In this document: positions 21,818-33,266 of the stretch, one piece after another | Layout: each line of letters starts with the position of its first letter | How positions within the stretch are numbered: position 1 is the first letter of the stretch | Origin: Pyricularia pennisetigena | Taxonomy: Eukaryota; Ascomycota; Sordariomycetes; Magnaporthales; Pyriculariaceae | Direction: 5' to 3' | Assembly: GCF_004337985.1 (NCBI RefSeq) | Contig: NW_021940920.1 | Coordinates: 790,549-854,548 of the forward strand | DNA: 64,000 bases | Position numbers and translations under genes: made by a program | The notes under the pieces: model-generated | Told to the model about the DNA's origin: nothing | The model's database searches: none | The model's input: only the letters and a program-made list of their open reading frames with translations

Positions 21818-24800
21818 CTACAAGGCAGGAACAGCAGCGGAACTGGCACCGGTAGCCTCATTATTCTCGCTGCCGGGCTTGGCCATGCTCCGCTCCTTCT
21901 CCTTGCTCCCGTCCTGGCTGAGCTTCTCGTCCTTGGCCAGACTCTCGGCGGCGGCGTCCTTCATGGGCTGCTTGGTGCTCTTGTCAGCGCCCTCGACGTC
22001 AGGGTGAGGCGGGGCGACGCCAGCCGGGTTTACGGGGTCCTTGGGCCCATCGCTTCTTGGCGCGGGGGGAGCCTCCGCCGCCACCGGCTGCTTGGGCTCT
22101 TCGGCCTGGGGAGGAATCACGGCGTTGAGAATCTCGTTTCCTTGATCGTCGACGACGCGCGTCCGCGTCTCGTAGCGCGTTTTGAACTCGACCTTGCCCT
22201 GCAGAGCCTTGACCTGCTCCTCGTTGAGCAGGTTGCCCTTGTCGTCCCGATACTCGACCCGCTCCTCCCGCGACAGGACCCGCTGCCCGCCCGGGAGCAC
22301 CTCGTTGTTGTTGTTGATGGCTGCCAAAGCCGGGTTGGGGGCTCCCGAGATCACCGCCTGCTGCTGGTCTTGGTTGTTGTCCTGCTTCTCGCCGCCGTCC
22401 TCCTTGGGCTTCATCTGCGGGGGCGGCGGCTGGGCGTTTACCGACTGTTGCGGAGTCTGCGCAACGACCGGGTTCTGAGGGGTGGTGATCTGGTAGGCCT
22501 CGTACTGTAAGGTGCACAAAAGTTAGTATCCGTCCCGTTCACGATCACCGTGCATTGTTATTGGCTTTGCCCAGGCCAGATGATAATTTACGTGGTTATG
22601 CGTCAAGTGATGCTAGCTAACCTCGCTGGCAAAATAAATGAAAGAAAGTGCGGCCAAGTCCAACCAATCCCATAATAAGACTGTCCGGCCAAGACGACAA
22701 CCGTCTCCTATTCCTTATGCCTGCCCACGCACTGGTACACCACCTGAAGGAATCTCTGGAACAATTGTGCCACTTACGGTATCAGGGAATGCATTGCAGT
22801 CAAAGTCCCAGCCGCTCAGAAGTTTGACGCGCTGGCACTCGGGCTTGGTCCAAGCATTACCATAGGCAAGAGGCGAGAAGAGCAAGAAGGCGACAATGGA
22901 GATTGCCAGGAAGCCGACGGCAACTGCCCGGACGATGATAGGGTTCTCGCGGATACCGAAACCCCGGAACCTTGTCAAGCTAAAGTCCATAACCTGGCAC
23001 CAAGCCATGATGGCAAAGTACAGGGCGGGGAAGTAGTGGTGCAGGAAGAGTTGACGCTGCATCAGGTAAAAAGGAAAGTAGTGCAGGGCCCATCCCAAGA
23101 CCGAGGATCCTATCTCGTAGTCGAATCGCTTGAACACGACATTGTCGTAGTCTTTGTAGTTGCGCTGCCAGCGGATGACAGCAATGCCCTTGAAGATGGC
23201 GTAGATAACAACGGCAAGGGTCGAGCTCCACCAAACAATGGGGTTGCCGATGAGGTAGATCTGGCGGCGGTCCTTGCCCCAAAAGTTGATTCCGCGCTTC
23301 AACAGCGGCCACGAGTCAGGACGGGAGTCCCAGGCGTGAGACTCGACCAGTCCAGCGTTGGTCTTCCACATGACCGTGTTAAGCTCGATAAACTTGCCAA
23401 AGAAGCCAGGGTTGCGGTAGTTGACCTTCTCGGCGGTGTCGTTAAGCTGTGGATGCTCGTTGGACTCGATGTACCACAAGCTGTTTGGCAGGGTTCCACC
23501 GCGGGCGCATGTGACCTCCTGCTGCTCCGAAGCCCAGTCAGGAAGTTTGACCTTGTGGGAGAAGAGGACACACCCAGTCATCACGTGCACCAGCCTGAAC
23601 TTGGTCTCCAGAGTGCGTAGGCGCTCCTGGGCAGCGCCCTTGGCCGACTTCTTCTTGACGATTTCTACACGGAAGAAGTCATTGGCATCACCGTCAAAGC
23701 CTTCGTAACCGTAGGCCGACACCTCGTTCTGCCAATCAGCCTCTGTGACCGGAGGGCGGACGTCGTGGGAATGCAGGCGGCGGTGGGTAGGAATGTGATA
23801 AATACGGATGACGTCGCCGTCCTTGATGTACGGGAGAGGGGTGACCTTGTCCCAGGCGTTGGTGCCGTTGATGCGCACACCGTTGGCGTCCACGGGCTGA
23901 GTCTGGTTCTCCAGGAACCACAAGTTGTTCTCGTCCTTGTGGGGGTACAGGGTGACCTGTTGCTGCTTGCTGCCGGTGGGGTACATCAGGGGGTGGGAGT
24001 GGAGGTAGCCACCCTGGGTGTTGAGATGACGGATAGCGACACGGCTGCCCATCAAAACGTCGGCGGGAACATCTTGCATACCCTTGGAGTTCAGAGTAGA
24101 CTGGAACTCGGAGCTCATGAAACCATCCCCCTCGCCGGGGTTCACCAGGCACAGGAAGTGGATGGCGAACATGCCCATGTAGACACCCGCTGGGATCATG
24201 ATGAGACAGACAGCGCGAGCCAAGAAATGTTTGGTGAAGGTTTGCTGTAATGATGTCAGTGATATTCCTCATGACAATGCATTTGGGAGAATGGCGCTAT
24301 CTTACCATAGTGACGTTCTTCGTGTCGCCGAGAAGAACCCAGAGCTGAACCAGAGTCAAGGCTCCAACCCAGGCGATGGTAAACAGACCAACCCACTTGA
24401 CGCTAAAGTTGGCTCCCAGACCAAGACCGGTCATTGCCAGCCAGAACCACCAGCTAGGACCGAAAGCCTTGCTGGGACCCTGCTCGTGTTGGTTCGTGAA
24501 CGAAACAAAGGCGAGAACGCTGAAGGCGGTGGTGATCATGAGGGGCGAGTCGAGCAGGATCAAGCGAGCCTGAGTGAGCAGACCATTCTCTGCAAACAAA
24601 AACAGTCAGCATTAGTACCGTATTATAGGCATCCAAGACCACAGCATGATGACTTCAAGCTCGCAAGAGAGAACGTACCGAAGATGATAAGGCATGCACC
24701 CATCGAAGCGATTATAGTCCGGCAGCCAAGGGCCTTTAGTGTGAGAAACATGGTGGGGGCCAGTAGAATACCGCAGATGGCGGGGAACATGCGCATCGCG

Positions 24801-25321
24801 ACGTATGGGACCTTGGGTTCAAGGTAGTCCTTTCCAATCTCCTTGAAGTCAAAGTTGCCATCAAAACCAGCCAACCAGCCGGCCAACGTGATCAGGAGCT
24901 TGGCCAAAGGCGGGTGAACATCCATGAAGAAGCGGCCCTTGATGTACTTGGAAGCGAAACCACCGAAGCTATATTGCAAGAAAGAAACCCCTGGTTAGCA
25001 AAACCACCCGAATATATTGTAGCATCCGTCGCGTATGAAAACATACTGGACCTCGTCAAAGACGACACTTGTAGGTTGGTATATCCGGAACAGGCGCACA
25101 GCGGCGGCCAACACAGTGATGGCAAACATCCACTGGTAGTCGGAGACGGGAAGCAGAAACACATCGTTATCCTCGACGCCCTCGGATGTATAGTCGGTCT
25201 GTGATTTGGACTTGGATTTGGACTTGGGCTTCTGTGCAATCTTGTTGCCGCCCTTCTCGATGGGCGGTGTTTCCGCCCGCATCGGGGCGGGAGCCGGCTT
25301 TGCGACAGCCTGGCGAGCCAT
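21818..25321 (-). CDS. pmt1: Dolichyl-phosphate-mannose protein mannosyltransferase, Pmt1 type
   Basis: ER membrane enzyme that transfers mannose from dolichyl phosphate to Ser/Thr of secretory proteins, usually paired with a Pmt2-type partner. Five minus-strand exons: 25321-25047, 24968-24679, 24589-24306, 24244-22778 and 22504-21818, giving 1000 residues. The first luminal loop has the catalytic Asp-Glu (VVFDEVHFGG, residues 89-90) and the HPPLAKLL motif. MIR repeats lie at about 330-530, with multiple membrane helices before and after. The sequence FASKYIKGRFF followed by GKDYLEPKVPY fits the Pmt1 subfamily better than Pmt2 or Pmt4. Yeast Pmt1 is about 817 residues. The extra length is a 228-residue Pro/Gln/Glu-rich cytosolic-type tail coded wholly by the last exon, behind an unusually long 273-bp intron. 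Confidence 0.95.
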
Positions 25322-25487
25322 CGTGAGGGCCGACCTCTTGCGTACAGATGGCGAGTCGCCTAGACTTTTGGCGTGCGCGGTGGTGGAGAGGCTTCGAATT
25401 TGTGACCGTCGAAGTTTTTTTTTGTTTTTTTTTTGTCGATAAACCAACGATTAGGTTAAGGAAAGTCGAGAATGTAGTGGTGGATTA

Positions 25488-25526
<39 letters not shown>

Positions 25527-26528
25527 AATAAAAAAAAGATCTCCCGGATTCAAGCAGAACCTATCAAGTCGTATCAAGTAGACGAGTCGTCAGAGAAAGG
25601 AAAAATAAAAAAAAGTAAAACAAATGAGTCGCAACTTTAAAAGATGCAGAACTGATGCAAAGCTAGGTCGAATCGCAATGATCTGTCCTGTCACTTGTAG
25701 AAAGTGCACCGCAAACTCAAGTCTCCCTTTTGAGCCAGCGGATGACGATGAAAAGGGGGCAAGGCGGATAACAAAGGGAGATCCAAAATCGTGTCGCTGT
25801 CCATCCAATGTATTACCAGCTGGCCTTCTTGACTTTGAACACGAAGCCTGCAACACCCAATGGAGCCAATCAGAGCTGTGAATTCCCCCTTTTCGCAGCT
25901 TCAAGGCCCAACCCTGTTGCCCCACCTTGTGTTCAGCGCCGCGACAGCTGGCAGGTGCTGAAAATTGATGGAACGAGTTAAAACCCCCATAAAATGAAAA
26001 GCACAGGGTCGCATTCCAATCAACCAAAACCCAAGTCCATGTCACGCCAGATCGTCCAGTTCAGAAAGCGCGAAACCAAATTTAGGCTCGAGGAAACGCT
26101 GAACAGGCATGAGTAGGTCTTTATTTTTTTTTTTTATGTTTTTTTTTTTTTCTTCGCGCGACAAGCTTCTGCCGTCTGAAGATGATGGCAAAAAAAGAAA
26201 GAAAAAAACATTTTAGGGCTATGCTTGACTAGATGGCTGTCATGCACATATGCTTATTCCCGTGCAGGTAGACAAGCATGTGGGACGAAGATCAGCTATG
26301 ATTTACACTTCAAGTTGTGCACGTGCGGGCGATCCCAGGGGACTAGACACCTTATACCAAGATTGTCTATGCCGAATTCAATCAATGAGAATCAATTCCG
26401 TCCCATCAGTCCCGTCAAGGGGTTGTGTGTGGTGAACATGCTCATCTAAGACACAGCTGTTATCTCAAATTAGCTGCACCTTAAATATATCAGACAATCT
26501 ATACGGACAACGAAAAAAAATAATCGGA
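25322..26528. other. Intergenic, pmt1 promoter and isn1 3' flank
   Basis: Upstream region of pmt1 and 3' flank of isn1, both on the minus strand. It contains a 33-base A-run (25490-25522) and T-runs near 26119-26150. ORFs 25590-26045 and 26225-26449 show no family features. Confidence 0.5.
25490..25522. repeat. Poly-A homopolymer, 33 bases
   Basis: Uninterrupted A-run about 170 bp upstream of the pmt1 start. Length in the assembly may be unreliable. On the transcribed strand it is a T-tract, which in fungal promoters can exclude nucleosomes. Confidence 0.8.
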
Positions 26529-28234
26529 CTAAGACAGCTTCTTCCCCATCAGCTCAGCCAGCTCGTCCAACAAGTCAACCGTCTCGGCCGGGCTGGCAAT
26601 CCACGCCGTGGTGCCGACGCTCCTCGCCCGAAAATCGTTGGCGCCCGCGCTGAGGAACTGATCGCCTACGTGCAGCGTATTCTCGCCACGGATGAACTTG
26701 TCGGCGCTCCCGCCCGCAAACCATTGTTGGCAGACCGTGACACCCCAGGACTTGTCGCCAATGTCGACAAAAACGTCGTTGCCGCCATTGAAGGCGCAGA
26801 ACGGCACCCGACCCGACCTGCCCGCGACGCTGAGCTCAAGGATCTTTTGCACGACCAGGACTGTCTCCTCGAGGCTCTCGCGCGCGATGCGGACGTCGGG
26901 GTCGCGCGGGATTATGCCCACGGCGCGGTCCTTCCGCATCACGGTGGCGGGCAGGTTGAGGTTCTTGACGCAGTCGTTGAGCGCGCTCTCGGCCACGTCG
27001 AGCATGTTTTCGATGTCACCTTCGTTCCAAGACGCCATCTCCGGGGTCAGCCAGCGCTCACGCGGCACTGCAGACAGAAGGTGCGGTGCTGAAGGATCAA
27101 ATTGGAAGAGGTAGTTAGCCTCGCCGCCCATGACGATCAGGTTTTGCTTTTGCTGGTCCGTCAGGGTCGAGCTGGAGGCCATGGTGTCGAGAAGTCCGTG
27201 CAGACGAGCGTAGTACCGATCAGCTGTCGTGTAGCCAGCCGCCGTGACGATACCAATCTTGACGCTTTTGTGAAGTAGATCTATAAAACACAGGTCAGTC
27301 AGTCGAATGAGCGGTGGTTTTCAGGCAAGTATAGGCGGGCGTGGTGCCTGGCGGCGCAGCTAACCCATCATCCGAGGTATCACGGGGCTATCTGGCTCTA
27401 GACTCTTCCCGTCGTCATACAGAGTCACATCACCATCAAATGTAGCCAGCTGTAAGGTCCCATAGGTGGTAACTGCCATGATTTGAGCCGAGTTGAGGAT
27501 GAGGCGGACGTCGTTAAAGGACGGGGAGACGAATCGTCGCGAAGAAATGTACCGCTTTCTGTCCTGAAATTTGAAGGCTGCTTCCAAGGGCAAGCGCGTG
27601 AAGAACGGCCCGATGCTGGGCACAAGCAGCTTGAGTTTTGAAGGAAAGGGATTCTCATCATTTTGGTGGAAGACTATGCTTGGATGGTCAGCAACGAATA
27701 TCGCTTGGGTGCACTTGAATTTGTGCCAACAGCAAAGGGCAAAGGGCAAAGGGTAAAAACGATGGGAGGAATTAGACTTGGCTGGGGTTGACTTGCTGTG
27801 GTCGTCAATCATGGTTTCGACGTCTCTCATGATCTCAGCATAACGCCTGTGAGCCTCCTCCGACATCTTGCTCACCCCTGAGCCATGGCTGGGCTCAAAG
27901 ACCCCCGTCGGCTGCGAGTAGAGCACAAACGGGACAGCTAGTAGACCCTTGATCCATTCTATTTGATTAATCCGTGCAAGTAAGTAAGCGGGCAATACTC
28001 TGAAATGGGAGGGGGGGATATTGCTCGTAACGGAGCATACAACCAAACAAAAGTAAAGTTACAAACCTATAAATTGATCTCTTCGGTGAGTCTTGAGGGC
28101 ATCTGCGTTTTGAGGAATGCATCGAGCCGGATTAGTACAAACGACAAAAACAAGGGTGAAGATGACCTGCAGGGGGTGAAATATTTCGTAAGAAGGTGGG
28201 GTATTTTACATTCTACTCTGTACCTGGTCGTCAT
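26529..28234 (-). CDS. isn1: IMP-specific 5'-nucleotidase
   Basis: Cytosolic enzyme of the HAD-like Isn1 family that dephosphorylates IMP to inosine in purine turnover. Minus-strand exons: 28234-28210, 28102-28067, 27958-27365 and 27280-26529, giving 468 residues (yeast Isn1 is about 450). The join MTTRYRVEY then LKTHRRDQFIEWIKGLLA matches the family N-terminus. LLVPSIGPFFTRLPLE and TFDGDVTLYDDGKSL (the DxDxT-like catalytic motif) are clear. IGIVTAAGY, GGEANYLF, GGNDVFVDIGDK and ETLHVGDQF-type segments follow. Within exon 3, a 114-bp stretch (27792-27679) has intron-like borders and a perfect GCTGAC branch site but is in frame and stop-free. Removing it would give 430 residues. I annotate the unspliced form but cannot choose between them. 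Confidence 0.93.
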
Positions 28235-29823
28235 GATGATTTGTGGTGTGCTTTTTTGTGGTAGTCTGGTGTGGTTGTTGGCGTGATTTGGCGTTCTTTG
28301 TAAACAGTTTGTCAAGCTGCAGGTTTCAGTTTTGGGTTGTTTGAAGAGAGTGACGGCTGCCCACCGGACATGCAAGTCGATCAATCAATTCAACACCCGG
28401 ACGTAAATTACAAAAAAAGAAAGTAAAACTCGGTTGTCTTGGAGTGCTGGTGACACAATTATACTGATCCCAAAATTACCAAATCACGATTGTTTGCTCA
28501 GGCAGGTTTGTTGCTGTGACCTTGTAGCTGGCTGCTTGTCACCCCGAGGAAAGATACGAAGTTGGTATGAGCAATCAATATCTGGCCAAGCTGGTCAGAG
28601 TGATCGACATTCGTCGGCGGGGAAGCGGTGAGGCGGACGCTGCAATTGGGCGCTAGATTGCGGGAGGCCAACCGGCGTCCAGGCTCCATTGCCCGTTGTG
28701 GAGACGCTAGGATCATCCTTGTTGTTGGACTCATGGCCCAGAATCAAATGGTGTTGAACCTTCAACTTCGGATTTGACTTCGATCCCTGGGCTAGTGTAG
28801 ACGGTTGGGGAAACAAACCCATCCTGGCTGGTAGATAATCTATTCGTACCTGAGCAAGCTGAGATAGTTTGAAGGCCTTATTCCTACTGTACCTTGGCTT
28901 GATCTCACACCGGAACTTCCGGCTTTGCAAAAAAGTAAAAATGAAAAGGAGAAAAAAAAGTCATCAGCTAGTATTACCATTACCACTTAGTACAAATTCG
29001 CTATTTTGAAGGTCGAAGAACCAAACGTCCAGATCAATCTTCTTTACGTCCGCACGCAAAGTGCAGAAGTTGGAGGGTTTAGCTGCATGGTCATCATTTC
29101 GGCCATTTTACTCACTCGCACCCTCCTCTCTTACTCAAATGTGTTCTCAGTGTAACTGCTGGTTTGGGATTGAGCTTAGCCGCATGGACACCACACCCAA
29201 ACAATACCATACCATACCTGCACCTGCACCTGCACCTGCACCTGCATGAGATGGGACGTTGAAGCTACAGTACCTGCCTTTTTTTTCTTATCCGTATCTT
29301 ACTCATGCACGGTTGTTGGCCGTCTTCTCTTTAGTCTGTCACTTGTCGTTCTGTCAATTCATCCCTACCTACTCTACGCTACCTCCCTCTTGCTGCCATC
29401 CTGTACATACTCCCTGTCAGGGTCCATGCTTTAAGCATTGCGGCAACATGCATGAGCCTGCCCGGTTTGCGCCATCCACCGGCTAGGACCACAGCTTGAG
29501 ATTTCGGTATGTATGGTACCTTGCTTGGCTGGTCTCCCTTGACTAGGTCTAGTACCTCGCACATAAGGCCCAGGTACCTTGTCCACTGCTTTGCCACAAA
29601 AGTGATCCAGTACACCACCCAACGGTTGTTTGTTGGTCTGCTTGTACATACGAACCTCTTGCCGCCCTTGCAATCCTTGTCAGCGTCTCTCTGTAGTCTT
29701 TTTTCCCCCCTCCAGTTCGGCACATCCCAAGCCCGCCATCGTTCTTCCTGATCTCACTTACCTTCTGAATGCCTAGAGTATTTTAGTTAAAGTCAGACCA
29801 CTAATGTCCAAGAGAAACAGAAG
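28235..29823. other. Divergent intergenic region, isn1 / F-box-like gene
   Basis: Upstream region shared by isn1 (-) and the gene at 29824 (+). Short ORFs (28595-28930, 29379-29723) have no recognisable features. A hexanucleotide repeat lies at 29216-29244. Confidence 0.5.
29216..29244 (+). repeat. Short (CACCTG)n microsatellite
   Basis: Nearly five tandem copies of CACCTG (29 bp), about 0.6 kb upstream of the F-box-like gene. Likely a polymorphic simple repeat. Confidence 0.85.
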
Positions 29824-31310
29824 ATGATAAAGGAAGAAGCAAAATCCATGGTCAGCAACATGGCACCCTTCTCCTTCTTCAACTTTCCCCCAGAGATCCG
29901 ACACCTCATTTATGAAAGGATGCTCTGCGACTTCACAGCACCCAGAAAGGCGGACCCGACCACCTTTTCTGATGACATGGTGCGTGCCCCTTTGAAGCTG
30001 GGCCTGAAGAACCTTTCGCCCGCCATCCTCCGCACCAGCCGTCAGGTCCACGACGAAGCCACGGCCGTCATGGTGCACAGGTGCCGCTTTGTCCACATAA
30101 GCGCCACCCTCGACTACTGGACCATCAGGTCAGTTGTGCCCCGGAAGGTCGGCGTGCTGTGCACCGAGCGCGACCTAATCCAGCGCTTCCGCGGCTGCGT
30201 CATGACCCTCCACTTGGCATCCACCGCGTCCCCCTATTCCCGCGAGCACCGCATCGACTGCCTCGTCCTGGGCCGCGACCTCGAGGCCTACTGCCGCAGT
30301 CTGGGCAGCTGGGTCGAAGTGCCGCCCGACTTTGGCCGGCGAACATGCCTCACCCTCGCCCTCTGCAACCCCCTCAACGACCCCGGTCGGCATGCCGAGT
30401 TTGTGCATGAGGCGCTGCTGTGGCCTTTTCTAAAGTGGGTGCGCGGCTTGGAGCGCGTCCAGGTCCGCAGCCGCGGCCCGCTTGCCCTGCCCAAGGCGCT
30501 GGTCGACGACGTCGAGACCACGCTCGTGAGGCCGAGGTGGGAGGACTTTGACCCGGCGCAGCTCCTCGGCCAGTTCAGGGACCAGTACCTCCGCAGCGGG
30601 TTCTGGTCCGTGGTGGAGCAGGCAAAGGACATAGCCAGGGACCCACAGCTTTGGCCGCGGCTCATGGAGCTGGGCGGGCCGGGCTTCCTTGGTAAATTTG
30701 GCGACTTTCTCTTTGATATCTTCATTGGCCAAACAGTGTCCATTGCTGAGAGACGGGGGGATAAGGAGTGCGTCATGTCGCTCCTGGGTTCCGACTTGTT
30801 CACATTCAAAGCGCTTCGTGTCCTGCAAGACATTGGGACCATCCCCAGTATAATAAGAGCGAGGTCAGTATCTTGTACTTGTTTCGTATCACGCCTATGT
30901 CTTGTTTTCGCAAAGCGAGCTCCAGTCAGGGTCAGGGTTTCTACTGTGATTCCTAGCCTATGCTTCTCCCAACATAACCAGACACATATGATACATGGGA
31001 TGAAGAATAATTGACTTTTGACAAACGTCTTTCCAGCTGGGAACCCAACAGTGCACAACTAGCCGAGCTGTATTTCCGCAAAGCCAACGTCTGCCACTTC
31101 AGGAGCATATGGCAGGAAGATCCCGAGACGTCATTCGACTGCATGAGGCAGGCACTCGTGGCCATCACCGAAGCGGCAAAGTATCAGCCGCGCCGTGAGC
31201 TCATTCCAAGGCTCCAAGCGTTGAAAAAAGCGATCCGGGACGATGCACTGGAAGCCGTGGGTGATCGACTTAATTCCAGGGGTAAATATTCATCGAAGCC
31301 TAAAGCATAA
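29824..31310 (+). CDS. F-box-like fungal protein
   Basis: Exons are 29824-30863 and 31037-31310, giving 437 residues. The 173-bp intron has GTCAGT and TTCCAG, with a TTGAC branch sequence. The N-terminus FSFFNFPPEIRHLIYERML is the F-box-like/2EXR-type signature common in expanded families of filamentous fungi, and RTSRQVHDEA is the usual second element. Such proteins often act as substrate adaptors for SCF ubiquitin ligases, but this divergent class is mostly uncharacterised. The remaining ~330 residues show no repeat or catalytic motif that I recognise. In-frame ATGs at the second and third Met (29848, 29860) are alternative starts. The last would begin just before the F-box. No membrane segment or signal peptide is seen. 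Confidence 0.85.
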
Positions 31311-31543
31311 GATAATCCGAGACGTCTGGTGAACAGACGGATAAGACAGTACATATATGATAGACATAATACTCTCTCCACACTGTCCCTTTGACTCTTT
31401 CCCGCATCTTTCTACTTCTTGCTCCCGAAAATATTCTCTTTTTCCACTCACTCACTAGAAGGAGGAAATAACGTTTAATCCAGTACAACCAACCTTTCCT
31501 CGGACATCTCCACTATCATCCCCTTTCAACACGCCCCATCACC

Positions 31544-32182
31544 TCAAGGCGCTTCACAAGCTTCGCTCACCGTCTGTGTGCGCGTCATACAGCCCCCAGG
31601 ACATTCGGACTGGCAACCATCCACAGACAAAAGCGTACGCGGCTGCGAGCACCCACACGGCAACCGCAGCTGCGTCTGGGTGACGCAGTTGGGCACGGGA
31701 CAGCGGACGATGGGACAGTCGGCCGGCTGAGTCCTGATCGTGACGGTCGGGCAGGGCGTCATAACGGGCGGTCGAGTCGGCAGCTGCGTGACGCTGGCGG
31801 TGACGATGGGCCTCGAAGACGAGGTCGAGGTTGATCGCGAAGCGGTCGTGGGCCGCCAGCGCCGCGTGGTGGTGGTGATAGTTGCCCGCCTCGTCGACGT
31901 CGTGCTGCTTGTGGGCTGGCAGGGTTGGTTCAGAGTGCGGAACTCAACTGCGCAGCCGTTGTAGGGGCAGTCTGCCTGGCAGGGCGCGACGAGCGTGGCG
32001 GTCGGCACCGATGGCGGGCAGCCGCAGGGATTCTGCACGGTAGTGATCAGCGAGCAGTCGGCGTTGCAGCGGCGCGTGGTGCATGTGCTGGCCAGCTCGG
32101 TGCGCGTCACTGTTGGGCAGACGCTCTGGGCCAGCGCCGAGACGGCTGCCAGGAGGAGTGTAAGGTTTATTTGGATATGCAT
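31544..32182 (-). CDS. Secreted protein with two 10-Cys modules
   Basis: Intronless, 212 residues. A signal peptide is evident (about 1-19, hydrophobic LTLLLAAVSALAQS). The mature chain is two matching cysteine-rich modules, residues 22-88 and 144-209, each with ten Cys. Gap lengths between successive Cys are 11,4,3,9,1,12,3,4,10 in the first module and 11,4,4,9,1,11,3,3,10 in the second. Both begin CPTVT and share an LxxPCGC centre. They are joined by a Ser/Thr/Arg-rich linker of about 55 residues that is a likely O-glycosylation target. I recognise no named family. An extracellular or wall-associated role is inferred, and effector function would be speculation. It is convergent with the F-box-like gene. 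Confidence 0.82.
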   Translation of the reverse strand: MHIQINLTLLLAAVSALAQSVCPTVTRTELASTCTTRRCNADCSLITTVQNPCGCPPSVPTATLVAPCQADCPYNGCAVEFRTLNQPCQPTSSTTSTRRATITTTTRRWRPTTASRSTSTSSSRPIVTASVTQLPTRPPVMTPCPTVTIRTQPADCPIVRCPVPNCVTQTQLRLPCGCSQPRTLLSVDGCQSECPGGCMTRTQTVSEACEAP

Positions 32183-33266
32183 CTTTGTTGGTCAAGGAAC
32201 GGAAAGCAAAAGAGGATGGTACTTTTAAGTGAGGGCTACAGAAAGAATGGAAGCCAGTAGAATGGATCTGAACCGGGTAGGATGGGCTTGTATAAAATAT
32301 TGTTGCTGGGCACGTCGGATATACATCCAGCTCTTCTCATCACCCCCTTTTCCCCCTATACTTGACCGGTGAAATATCCACAGACAACCGAGCCCTCTTA
32401 GACGATGCAACGTCCCGCTTCCTCAAAATGCCCAAGAATAGCCCAGACGGATAGAATATCATCAAGGCACGACAACAGGCCTTTTCCTCCGGAACACTCG
32501 GTGTCTTTGACCCCGATGGGGAAAATGCAATATAGTGCAAAGGGCAAGAATTTACCACGTCAAATCCGTATGTAGCATATAGGCTGACAAGAAACCTTGA
32601 CCAAGATCAAATCGTTTCGGCTGGTTCCAATGTATCTATTTACTCTTTAATATGAAGTCGGAAGTAATAATACGGGAGAAGCAAGGGGGGCAAAAAAGAA
32701 ACGGCAGTTAGAGGAGCCGCGCCCAACATTCTACTTTTAGCCTGTTTGCTGCTTTCACTTTTCCGTAGTCCATGATTATGTCATAGGATAAAAGCCAAGA
32801 AGTAGATAGAAAAAAAAATGATCACGTAAAAAAAAGCGATACAGTGATGCTCCGCTATCAAAGACTCAGTGCCGCATACGAAAGGTAAATGTAGCAGCAC
32901 CGTATATATGTCTCCTTGTTGATTGCAGATATCACGCCCAAGTTACCGGCTCCATTACATTCTTCTACAGTGATAATTCCAAGCACAGTCAACCCGAGGA
33001 ACAGTCAAGGCATGGACGAAAGCAACGCCAGAAAGCTTGTGAACTGATATGCTTGCAACTGTTCCCCCTGAAGAGATTATCAGCAGAGACAGACTCTACA
33101 AAACGGGGATGCTTATATACCTAGGCAGGCATGTCGCTGGGCATTTAGGCAAACAGCTTGCCAAATAGAAACGCACGTACACCAATAATAGAATGCAATA
33201 TAGAGCTTGATCTCATTACCTATTTCAACAAAGTAAAAAAAAAAACTAACTAAGCTGGCAGGATAC
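32183..33266. other. Intergenic, secreted-protein promoter and nvj2-like 3' flank
   Basis: 1.1 kb without a supported gene. Short minus-strand ORFs (32225-32410, 32340-32558, 33113-33295) look random. Moderately A-rich toward 32800 and 33235. Confidence 0.5.
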
